A program made the position numbers and the translations under genes. 64,000 bases of DNA from a bacterium (GTDB lineage Bacteria; Myxococcota_A; Bradymonadia; UBA7976; UBA1532), in assembly GCA_030427205.1 (NCBI GenBank), contig JAUHXC010000005.1, forward strand, positions 267,888 through 331,887, given 5' to 3'. Below, one piece after another: positions 1 through 8,400 of the stretch (positions within the stretch are counted from its first letter, which is position 1; every line of letters begins with the position of its first letter). A model generated the notes under the pieces. That model ran no database searches and was not told the DNA's origin. It worked only from the letters and a program-made list of their open reading frames with translations.

Positions 1-391
1 CGGTCGAAGCGCCCTCGGCCCCGCCGCCGTCGCGATCGGCCCGCTTGCGAGCGGCGTCGGCCAGGGTCTGCTCGACCTGGGCGTCGATGCGCCCGTCGTA
101 GACCTCACGCCGGGCGTCGATCTGCTTGTCGAGCTCGACCGCCTCGAGGGCGTAGCGCGTGCGCAGGGCTTCGAGGTCGCGGGCGTCGATCTTGTGCAGG
201 GCCGCCTCGAACTCGAGCTCCTGCAGTTCGGCGAGCAGCTGGTCGCGGCGTTCGAGCAGCTGCAGCGACTCGTCTTCGACGCGCTGCCACTCTGCGGCGG
301 TGACCACCCCGCTCTCGACCAGCGGACGCACCGTCTGGACGAGCAGATAGATCGCGACCAACCCGGCCGCTATGGCGAAGAACAACAACAT
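1..391 (-). CDS. CcmI-like membrane-anchored coiled-coil protein (partial, runs off left edge)
   Basis: The visible protein has one N-terminal membrane helix (about residues 2-19, LLFFAIAAGLVAIYLLVQ) followed by a long charged helical region. That region contains ERRDQLLAELQELEFE, about 20 residues, and a second Leu/Arg/Glu helix. The pattern of a membrane anchor followed by 'LL-x-ELE-F-E...L-x-L-R' resembles the N-terminal part of CcmI/CycH-type proteins, which help deliver apocytochrome to the haem lyase. Its position directly downstream of ccmF on the same strand supports this. The ATG at 391 is the only in-frame ATG near the helix. The frame stays open upstream into ccmF, and a basic stretch (RAICQRLLP) precedes the ATG, so the true start could be earlier at an unusual codon. 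The C-terminus is outside the window. The family call is tentative. Confidence 0.55.
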   Translation of the reverse strand, partial: MLLFFAIAAGLVAIYLLVQTVRPLVESGVVTAAEWQRVEDESLQLLERRDQLLAELQELEFEAALHKIDARDLEALRTRYALEAVELDKQIDARREVYDGRIDAQVEQTLADAARKRADRDGGGAEGAST

Positions 392-506
392 GGGCAGCAG
401 TCTCTGGCAGATGGCGCGAAAGGTCCAGGAACGGGCGGGCGCGCGGCTGTTCGGGGCCTCCTCGGCGTCTCGGGTCGTCGGTCGAGTGTGGGCGGCGGGC
501 TGCGGC

Positions 507-2936
507 TCAGTCGAGCCGGGCCCGAGCGAGCGGCTGCGGCGCCGGCGCGCCGGCCGGGCTCGACTTGCGTCGCCGGCGACGGGCGGCGGCGAACACCGGG
601 TACTTCGCCTGCTCGGGCCACACCGCGAAGATCACCCCGAAGAGCAGGATCGCCCCGCCGATCCACATGTGCAGGATCATCGGGTTGTAGTGGGCCATGA
701 TCTCGGCCTGATTGAACCGCGGCTTCATGGCGATCAGCGTGGCGTAGACGTTGCCCTTCCACAGGAAGATCTCGTCCTTCTCGCTGGTCACCCGCGACAT
801 CTTGACGTTGGCCCCGTGGTAGTTGCGCCGGCTGGGCCACAGCTCGGCGATGAACTCACCCCGCGAGCCGTCGTCGTTGCGCTGGTAGACCTTGAACTTG
901 GCGAACCACTCGCTGTACTCGCGGTTCTCGATCATCTCGAAGCCGGTGAACTCGAGCTCTTTGTCTTCGAGCACATGGCTCTCGCCGATGGCGTTGAACG
1001 TCAGGTCCTGCTCGGTCTTGAGGCCGGTGCCGATGAAGCCGAGGAACAGCCCGGCGAAGCCGATGTGGGTCAGGTAGCCGCCGTAGCGCCGCTTCTGCTT
1101 GGTGACCAGCTTCGTCAGCGCGGTCACCCAGCCCTCGCCCGTCGAGCGGGCGCGCACCGAGGCGCCGCGCACGAACTCCCACACCATCGTGTAGAGCACG
1201 AAGAAGACACCCCAGAAGCCCAGCAACGCATAGACCCCGGTCAGCTCGGCCACCAACGGCAGCCGCCCGAGCGGCACCTCGCCGTAGGGGATGTCGGTGT
1301 TCGCGATGTGCGTCTTGAGGTGGTAGACGTCGCCGAAGTAGATGATGGCGGTCGCGACGGTGGCCACCAGCGTCGGCGCCAGGAAGTTCCGCACGAAGCT
1401 CTTGCGGGTCATCTTGCGCCACGGGATGAGCGGGCCGACCCCCATCAGGAAGAGCAGCGCGAGGCCGCCGGGCACCATCCAGGCGTTGAACCAGGGCGCG
1501 GTGTACTTGGTCTCCTGCCACAGGAAGGCGCTGATCTTCTCGCCGATGGTGCCGAACATCACGACGCCGACGAGGCCGAGCAGCAAGAGGTTGTTGAGCA
1601 GGAAGACGCCCTCGCGGCTGGCGAGGCTGTCGACGCCGCCGCCGTCGGTCAGCCCGGCCTTGGCGTCCATGCGCCAGCGCACGGCCACCGCCAGCGCGGG
1701 GCCGACGATCCAGGCGAAGAGGCTGAGCAGCACCACCACGAAGAGATCCATCGGCAGGCTGCCGTCGGCCCGCACGAAGGCCATCATCGGCCAGAACACG
1801 ATGGCGGCGATCGAGCAGAGGAAGGCGATGGTCCAGCCCTTCCACTTGCCGGGCCCGGTGAAGAGCGCCTTGGCCTGCGGATCGTCGACCGTCTGGTCGT
1901 CGCGCCCGCCGCGCAGGGAGCCGTCGAGCACCCGCCACGCCAGCAGCATCAGCGAGAAGATCGTCAGGCCGACGAGCAGCACGACGAAGTACACGCCCAC
2001 GTCGCTCTGGGCGAAGGTATGCACCGAGTCGATGAGGCCCGACCGGGTGAGGAAGGTGCCGAAGATGGTCAGGAAGAAGGTGAACAGCACCAGGAAGAAG
2101 TTCCACGTGCGCAGGAGCCCGCGGCGCTCTTGGATCATCACCGAGTGCAGGTAGGCGGTGGCGACGATCCACGGCATGAACGAGGCGTTCTCGACCGGAT
2201 CCCAGCCCCAGAAGCCACCCCAGCCGAGCTCCTGGTAGGCCCACATGCCGCCGAAGAGGTTGCCGACCGACAAGAGACCCCACGAGATGACCGCGTAGCC
2301 CCGGGTGGTCTTGATCCAGGCGTCGTCGCGCCGCTTGTGGATGAGCGCGGCCACCGCGAAGGCGAAGGGCACGGTGAACCAGACGTAGCCGCTGAGGATG
2401 CTCGGCGGGTGGAAGGTCATCGCCGGGTTCTGCAGCAAGGGTTCGAGCCCGCGACCGTTGATCGGCGGCTCGTTGATGAGGAAGCGCTCGAAGGGGTTGG
2501 CCTCGATGACCATCAGCATCAGGAAGAACGCCTGCATGCCGAGCAGCACCGTGAGCACGGTGGGCAGGATGTCGCGGTTCTTCTCGCGGTTCTGATAGAT
2601 GACGATGCCGGTGCAGACGCCGAGCACCAGCGACCAGAACATCAACGAGCCCGCCTGACCGCCCCAGAAGGCGGAGATCAGGTAGTACCAGGGCATGTTG
2701 TTGTCGCTGTAGCGGGCGACGTATTTGTTGGCGTAGTCGTGGGTGATGAACGCGTTGGCCAGCAGGAACGACGCGCAGACGATCATGCCGGTCAGCGCGT
2801 AGCCGGCCCGCTCGCCGGCGATCAAGAGCCGGCCGTCTTCGCGTCGCTTGCCGACGATGCTGGCCAGCGCGGCGAAGACCGCGACGACGATACCGGCGTG
2901 CAGCAGGAAGCTGCCGATGGCGTTGGTGTCGATCAT
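507..2936 (-). CDS. ccmF: Cytochrome c haem lyase subunit CcmF
   Basis: This is an 809-residue polytopic inner-membrane protein of the CcmF/NrfE/CcsA family, which ligates haem from holo-CcmE to apocytochrome c in the periplasm. The tryptophan-rich haem-handling motif is clear at about residues 238-253 (WGGFWGWDPVENASFMPW). FHPP lies in the usual upstream loop, and there are more than ten hydrophobic segments. A large hydrophilic C-terminal periplasmic portion ends in a final membrane helix and a basic tail. Length is somewhat above the usual 630-680 residues, mostly through the C-terminal region. The ATG at 2936 has GGGGGAG about 8-10 bases upstream. It lies 94 bases after ccmE and before the CcmI-like gene on the same strand, so the three probably form one maturation operon. 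It would be needed by the seven-haem cytochrome encoded at 49.7-51.6 kb. Confidence 0.95.
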   Translation of the reverse strand: MIDTNAIGSFLLHAGIVVAVFAALASIVGKRREDGRLLIAGERAGYALTGMIVCASFLLANAFITHDYANKYVARYSDNNMPWYYLISAFWGGQAGSLMFWSLVLGVCTGIVIYQNREKNRDILPTVLTVLLGMQAFFLMLMVIEANPFERFLINEPPINGRGLEPLLQNPAMTFHPPSILSGYVWFTVPFAFAVAALIHKRRDDAWIKTTRGYAVISWGLLSVGNLFGGMWAYQELGWGGFWGWDPVENASFMPWIVATAYLHSVMIQERRGLLRTWNFFLVLFTFFLTIFGTFLTRSGLIDSVHTFAQSDVGVYFVVLLVGLTIFSLMLLAWRVLDGSLRGGRDDQTVDDPQAKALFTGPGKWKGWTIAFLCSIAAIVFWPMMAFVRADGSLPMDLFVVVLLSLFAWIVGPALAVAVRWRMDAKAGLTDGGGVDSLASREGVFLLNNLLLLGLVGVVMFGTIGEKISAFLWQETKYTAPWFNAWMVPGGLALLFLMGVGPLIPWRKMTRKSFVRNFLAPTLVATVATAIIYFGDVYHLKTHIANTDIPYGEVPLGRLPLVAELTGVYALLGFWGVFFVLYTMVWEFVRGASVRARSTGEGWVTALTKLVTKQKRRYGGYLTHIGFAGLFLGFIGTGLKTEQDLTFNAIGESHVLEDKELEFTGFEMIENREYSEWFAKFKVYQRNDDGSRGEFIAELWPSRRNYHGANVKMSRVTSEKDEIFLWKGNVYATLIAMKPRFNQAEIMAHYNPMILHMWIGGAILLFGVIFAVWPEQAKYPVFAAARRRRRKSSPAGAPAPQPLARARLD

Positions 2937-3030
2937 GCGCCTGCTCCCCCACGACGCCGATGGCGTCGGGTCTCTGAGATCAAGTCAACGCGGGCCGTGG
3001 CCCGAAGCCCCGCGCAGGGGCACGCCCGGG

Positions 3031-3570
3031 TCAGTAGCCGCCGGCCGAGTCGCCATAGGGCTTCTGCCCCGACTTCTCGCCGTGGGGCTGCCCCGGCTTC
3101 TGCCCGGTCGCCTCGAGCTGCTGCCGCGCCTCGGGCGACAAGCCGCCCTCGTACTTCGAGGGGCACTTGGCGATCACCTCGGTGGCGACCAGGGTGCCGT
3201 CGGCCTTGAGCATGCCTTCGACGACGACCTCGCGGCCCTCGGCGAAGACGTCGGGCATCGCGCCATCGTAGAGGACCGGCATCGCCGCCTCGGTCTTGCC
3301 GATGATGGCGAAGCGATGCAGCGTCGTGCCCTCGGTGGTGCGGTAGCTGCCGGCGGCGACGTCGCCCTTCACCCGGATCGGGCGGTCGGGCGGGATGGTC
3401 GCGGCGACGGCTTCGTCGACCTCCATGAACCACTGCCCGCCCTGGGTGGCGCTGCCCATGAAGACGTAGAACAGCCCCACCACGACGACCAGCCCGATCA
3501 CGAGCCGGGCGCGCTTGAACATCTCGCGCCGGGCGGCCTGCTGCTTCTGCTCGTCGGTCTGCTCGCTCAT
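3031..3570 (-). CDS. ccmE: Cytochrome c maturation haem chaperone CcmE, Cys-type (CXXXY)
   Basis: CcmE receives haem from CcmC and passes it to CcmF at the periplasmic face. The 179-residue protein has a cytoplasmic N-terminus, one membrane anchor (ARLVIGLVVVVGLFYVFMG) and the CcmE beta-barrel domain with RVKGDVAAGSY and the DVFAEGREVVVEG segment. The covalent haem site, HXXXY in most bacteria, is here VIAKCPSKYEGG, so Cys replaces His with the Tyr kept. This CXXXY form is known from archaea and some sulfate-reducing deltaproteobacteria. The ATG at 3570 was chosen over an upstream in-frame ATG at 3627 because GAGG sits seven bases before it and the family normally starts shortly before the membrane helix. 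The C-terminal tail is rich in Gly, Lys and Gln. Confidence 0.93.
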   Translation of the reverse strand: MSEQTDEQKQQAARREMFKRARLVIGLVVVVGLFYVFMGSATQGGQWFMEVDEAVAATIPPDRPIRVKGDVAAGSYRTTEGTTLHRFAIIGKTEAAMPVLYDGAMPDVFAEGREVVVEGMLKADGTLVATEVIAKCPSKYEGGLSPEARQQLEATGQKPGQPHGEKSGQKPYGDSAGGY

Positions 3571-3662
3571 GTCATCCTCGATGTGGTCGCCGCGTGGGCC
3601 GACCATTCTAGCGTACCTGCGGCCCATCCTTCACGTTCGTGGATGTTTCGCCGGTCTTCGGT

Positions 3663-4730
3663 TCAACCCCCGATGCCGGTCATCACGGCAAGGGGGACTG
3701 TGATTTCTGCCGCGGCGTCGCTCATCCGATGTGCCGGGCGCTTGCCGAGCACCGCCGCGCGCACCCTGTCGACGATCGCGTCGTGCGGGGCGCCGCTCCG
3801 CATCGCTTGCAAGATCGAGACCTCGCTGTCGTCGGCGAGGCACGCCCGCAGCCCGCCCCGCGCCGTCAGGCGCGCGCGGTTGCACGCCGCGCAGAAGCCG
3901 TCGTCGGACATGGGGCTGATGAGCCCCACCTCGCGGCCGGCGCTGGGGCCTGCGGTCACCACCCAGTACTCGGCGGGGCCGCGCGGCAGATCGCCGCGGG
4001 GACGGCCGCGATGCCGCAGGGGCAGGCTCTCGCGCAGCTCGGCGAGCATGGCGTCGGTGGTCAGGCGGCGGGTCTCGCTCTGAAAGCCCAAGCCGCCGAT
4101 GGGCATCAGCTCGATGAAGCGCGGCAGCCAGCCTTCGGCCCAGCAACGGCGCGCGATGTCGGCCAGCTCGCCGTCGTTGACCCCGCGGATGCCGACGGCG
4201 TTGATGCGGATGTTCTCGAACCCGACCCGGCCGGCGGCGGCGAGCCCGGCGAGCACCCGATCGAGGTCGCCGCCGCGGGTGATCTCGGCGAAGCGGCCGC
4301 GGTCGAAGGTGTCGAGGCTGACGTTGAGCACCCGCAGCCCGGCGGCGTAGAGCGACTCGGCGTGGCGTTCGAGCAGGTGCCCGTTGGTGGTCATGGCCAC
4401 TTCGCGGATGCCGGGGGTCTCGGCGATCCAGCGGACGAGCTGCACCACGCCCTTGCGCACGAGCGGCTCGCCGCCGGTGATGCGCACCCGCTCGACGCCG
4501 AGCCCGGCCATGATGCGGACGAACGCGGCGCTCTCTTCGAGCGTGAGCAGCTCTTCGCGGCGGGTCTGGGCGAAGCCCTCTTCGGGCATGCAGTAGCTGC
4601 AGCGGTAATTGCAGCGATCGGTCACCGACACCCGCAGGTAGCGGATCGTGCGCCGCGAGCGATCGGTCAAGGGGTCGATGACCGGCAGCGACTCACGGGC
4701 GGGCGGCGGTGTCGTCGTCGTCGAGTGCAC
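3663..4730 (-). CDS. moaA: GTP 3',8-cyclase MoaA (molybdenum cofactor biosynthesis)
   Basis: A radical-SAM enzyme converting GTP to 3',8-cyclo-GTP in the first step of molybdopterin synthesis. The N-terminal radical-SAM cluster motif is CNYRCSYC. The GGEP SAM-binding motif (ITGGEPLVRKG) follows, and the C-terminal second [4Fe-4S] motif is C-x2-C-x13-C (CAACNRARLTARGGLRAC). The protein ends in the conserved Gly-Gly (MTGIGG). With the GTG at 4730 the protein is 355 residues, slightly longer than the usual 330-340. The frame is open far upstream but no better start is seen, and the family similarity begins at about residue 15. No other moa gene is in the window. The gene diverges from the thioredoxin-like gene at 4857, and the 126-base gap must hold both promoters. 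Confidence 0.95.
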   Translation of the reverse strand: MHSTTTTPPPARESLPVIDPLTDRSRRTIRYLRVSVTDRCNYRCSYCMPEEGFAQTRREELLTLEESAAFVRIMAGLGVERVRITGGEPLVRKGVVQLVRWIAETPGIREVAMTTNGHLLERHAESLYAAGLRVLNVSLDTFDRGRFAEITRGGDLDRVLAGLAAAGRVGFENIRINAVGIRGVNDGELADIARRCWAEGWLPRFIELMPIGGLGFQSETRRLTTDAMLAELRESLPLRHRGRPRGDLPRGPAEYWVVTAGPSAGREVGLISPMSDDGFCAACNRARLTARGGLRACLADDSEVSILQAMRSGAPHDAIVDRVRAAVLGKRPAHRMSDAAAEITVPLAVMTGIGG

Positions 4731-4856
4731 GCTGTCTCGTAGCCTGACTGCCCCCGGCAGGGCAAGCGTGGCGGGCCGAACCGGGTGCGAGGGCATTCGA
4801 TGCTGCGCGGCCGAATCGGGTCGCCGGAAAAATCCCACGGGTGCTATACCCGAGCC

Positions 4857-5432
4857 GTGAGCGCCGCGCATCCGCAACCGTCGAGCCCGCCGCCGGCCGA
4901 TCGGACCGACATCGACCCCCCGGCCTCCACCGGCCGCCGTCTGCTGCGCCTGCTGCGGGAGCTGGCGATCTTCGCGGTGCTGGCCCTCGTCGCGCTGGGG
5001 GTGGCCGGGCGACTGCGGGCGCCGGATCTGCCGCCCGAGGCGCCCGGGTTCACCCTGCTCGACCTGGACGGCGCGCCGGTGCGCCTCGCGGACTACGCCG
5101 GGCGGCCGGTGGTGCTCAACTTCTGGGCGACCTGGTGCATGCCGTGCCGGCTCGAGGCGCCGAGCTTCGACGCCTTCGCCCGGGCCAACCCCGACATCCC
5201 GGTGCTGGGCATCGCGGCGGACGGTACGCCCGACGCGTTGCGGGTGGCCGCCGACGAGCTGGGCATGTCGTATCGCATCCTGCGGGGCGATCGCGTGACG
5301 CAGGAGGCCTACGGGGTGACGGTCTATCCCACGACGGTCGTGGTCGATTCCGACGGGCGCGTGGCGACGAGTCATGTCGGGCTGATGCTCGGGCCTCATC
5401 TCTGGCTGGCGACCCGGGGGCTCGCCCGCTGA
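4857..5432 (+). CDS. TlpA-type membrane-anchored thioredoxin-like protein
   Basis: A 191-residue thiol:disulfide oxidoreductase-like protein. A cytoplasmic N-terminus rich in Pro and Ser is followed by one membrane helix (about residues 40-60, LAIFAVLALVALGVAGRL). The TlpA/ResA thioredoxin fold follows, with the redox motif WCMPC in FWATWCMPCRLEAP and the cis-Pro region VTVYPTTVV. The domain would be periplasmic. The GTG at 4857 fits the membrane topology; an ATG at 4785 would add 24 residues without family resemblance. The substrate cannot be read from the sequence. Nearness to ccmEF makes apocytochrome thiol reduction (the CcmG role) plausible, but it is not in the ccm operon. It is convergent with the TPR gene that ends at 5495. 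Confidence 0.85.
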   Translation: MSAAHPQPSSPPPADRTDIDPPASTGRRLLRLLRELAIFAVLALVALGVAGRLRAPDLPPEAPGFTLLDLDGAPVRLADYAGRPVVLNFWATWCMPCRLEAPSFDAFARANPDIPVLGIAADGTPDALRVAADELGMSYRILRGDRVTQEAYGVTVYPTTVVVDSDGRVATSHVGLMLGPHLWLATRGLAR

Positions 5433-5494
5433 GCCGGGTCGCGAAGGCGCCCCTTGGGAACCTGATCAGCGTCAGCGCGGGCCGATGAACCGGA

Positions 5495-8400
5495 TCAGTC
5501 GGCGTCAGGGGCGGGCAGTTCGGGCAGCGGCTCGGTCTCGACCGAGTCATCGCCAGCGACGGCCCGCGGCGCGCGGGCGTCGGGGTGTCGGGCGAGCACT
5601 TCTTCGGCGAGCATCGGCACTTCGTCGCTGCGGCCGAGCTTCTCGAGCGCGCGCCGCAGCCCTTCGAAAGCCTCGTCGATCTGGCTCGGGCTCATCGTGC
5701 CCGCGTCGCCGAGCAGCGCCCGTTCGAGGTGCACGGTGGCGTCGGGGTTGTCGCCGCGATCGAGCGCCATGAGCCCCAGGGCCAGATGGGCCCGGCCGTG
5801 GCGGGCGTCGAGCCGCACCGCCGCTTCGAGATCGGCCCGGGCCCGGCCCACGTGGCCCAGCCGGGTCTGCCAGAGCACGCCGCGGACCGCGTGCAGGCCG
5901 GCCCGGACCCGGTCGTCGGCGGCGTGGTCGATGCGGTCGTCGAGCAGGCGGCGCACCCGGTCGAGGTCGATGCGCCGCGGCCGCAGCACCACCAGGGCCT
6001 CGACCGCCTCGGCGACCACCGCCGCCGCGCCAGCGGGATCGGCCAGCGCGCGCTCGTAGGCCGAGGCGGCGCCTTCATCGTCGTCGAGGGCGCGCTCGGT
6101 GATCTGGGCGCGGCGCAACAGCAGCTCGGCCCGCTCGGGGCGCGCGCCGATGGTGGCCACGTGCCGCTCGATGACGCCGCACAGCTCACCCCAGCGCTGC
6201 TCGCCGGCGTAGAGCGTCTCGAGCAGGGCGTAGGCCCGCTGCAGGTGCGGCGCGAGGGCCAGCGCCTCTTCGAGCAACCGGGCGGCCTCGTCGCGGGCCC
6301 GGGGGTCGGCGGCCAGCGCCTCGGCCCGCTCGACGAGCGCGTCGACCACCTCGTCGGCCGGCCGATCGGCGAGCGTGCCCCAATCGATCGGCGCGGCGGC
6401 GCGGCGGCTGCGCAGGCCGAGCACCGCCGCGAAGGCGTCGGTGCCTTCGAGGTCGGCGGCGGCCATGTCGAGCCAGGGCTCGGCGCCGTCGACGTCGCCG
6501 AGCGCGTCGACGTAGAGCCGCGCCAGATCGAGCGCGAGCTCGCCGCGGTGCGGCCCGGGCAGCGCAGCGCCGATCTGCCGGGCGCGCAGCTCGGCGAGGG
6601 CGTGGTGATCGGCGGTGGCAACGAGGACTTCGGCCAGGTGCTCCATGGCTTCGACGTTGTCGGGCCACGCGGCGAGGCTGGCCTCGAACAGCCGCCGGGC
6701 GCGGGTCGGCGCGCCCAATCGACTGGCGATCTGCCCGGCCTCGGCCAGGGCCGAAGAGCGGCGGATGGCCTCGGGCCCGGCGTCGCCGAGCACCGCCGCC
6801 TGAGCTTCGAGCGCGTCGAGCAGCGCCCGCGGGTCGTCCGCTTCTCGGGCCAGCGCGATCCACTGCTCGACGACCTGCGGATCGTCGATCTCGGCGTGGG
6901 CCTCGGCGAGCAGCTCGAGGGCGCGGGCGGCGTCGGCGTCGGCCAGCAGCTCGGCGGCGCGCCACCGGCGGTGAGCCGCGTCGACCGCCGACAGCCGGGG
7001 CAGGCCTTCGAGCAGCCGGGCGGCGGCCTCGGGCGCTCGACCGGCGGACCGCAACAGGTTCACGAGCAGATCGAGCGCGCGGTTGCCGACCGGCAGGGCC
7101 CGCTCGGCGGCGGCGATGGCCTCGTCGAGCCGACCGGCGGTGCGCAGGATGGACGCCCGCAACAGGTTCAGCTCGCTGGCGCTGCCGAACTCAGCGGCCT
7201 CACGCCGATCGTAGAGGCCCAGCAGCGCGTCCCACTGCTCGCGCAGGGCGTACAGGTCTTCCAGGGCTTCGAGCGCCTCGACCCACAGCGGCCCACCGGG
7301 TTCGGCGTTGTCGAGCACGCCCACCAGGGCCGGCACGGCGCCGTCGGGATCGTGCAGCCGGTCTCGGCGCAGCTCGGCCAGCTCGAGGAAGAGCCGGGCG
7401 CGATGATCGGGGTCGACCACCCGGGCCAGCTCGTCTTCGACGGCCTTCGCCCGGGCGGATGCGGCCGCGGCGGCGCCGTCGTCCAGCTCGGGATCGAGCG
7501 GGGGCAGCTCGTCGTCGGGGCCGTCGGTCTCCGGCGCATGGGCCGGCGGCGGGCCGGACGATGCCTCGGCGATGCGATCGATGACCTGCCGGATGCCCTG
7601 CCCCGACGGCGAGGCGAGCGGGGCGGTCACCGGCCGGGCCGCCGACGCCGCCGGGCGATGCAGCGCGCGCCCGGGCCGCGGGTTGCTGGCCGGCGCCGGC
7701 TCGGGCAGATCGGGCATCTCCAGAGGCTGCGGCTCTTCCAGCTCGGGCAGTCGACCGCCGGCGCGCAGCGCGGCGAGGGCTTCGGCGTCCTCGGGCAGCG
7801 AGTCGAGCAGGGCCTCCCAGCAGTCGAGCGCGCGCGCCCGCTGGCTGTCGTGGCGCCCGAGGACCCGGGCCACGGCCCGCAGCACCGCCTGCCGATCGGC
7901 CAGCGGCTCGCCCAGAGCCAGGCGCGCGTCGAGCACGTCGCCCAGCGCGTCGGCGTCGTCGGCCTCGATCAGCAGCGCTACCAGCAGATCGAGCCCATCG
8001 GGCGGGATGTCGCCGGTGGCCTGCAAGCGGCTCAATCGCACCCGCGCCGCGTCCTCTTCGCCCAGCGCCCGCTCGGCGAGCGCCAGCCGATAGACATCGT
8101 CGGGCCGCGCGCCGGACGCCTCGGCCTCGACCAACCCGGCGTAGGCGCGGCGCACGTTGACCCAGTCTTCGGCGGCGAAGCTGCGCTCGCCGAGCAGGGT
8201 CAGCGCCGGGCGATAGTCGGGCTGCTCGCCGAGGGCCGCCAGCGCGAGCTGGGTGCCTTCGTCGGGCCGTTCGAGCGCGGTGTAGGCCAGCTTGGCGAGG
8301 CTGGTGAGCAGCGCCGGGCGCTCGCGGGCTTCGGCCCGTTCGAGCTGCGCCCGCAACAGCTGCGCGACCCGCGGCCAGTCGGCCAGGGCGGTGGCGACCT

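Noticed and set aside
372..3209. Plus-strand open frame across ccmF
   Set aside because: Antisense to ccmF, which has all family motifs; the plus-strand product is low complexity (His/Glu/Arg) and matches nothing.
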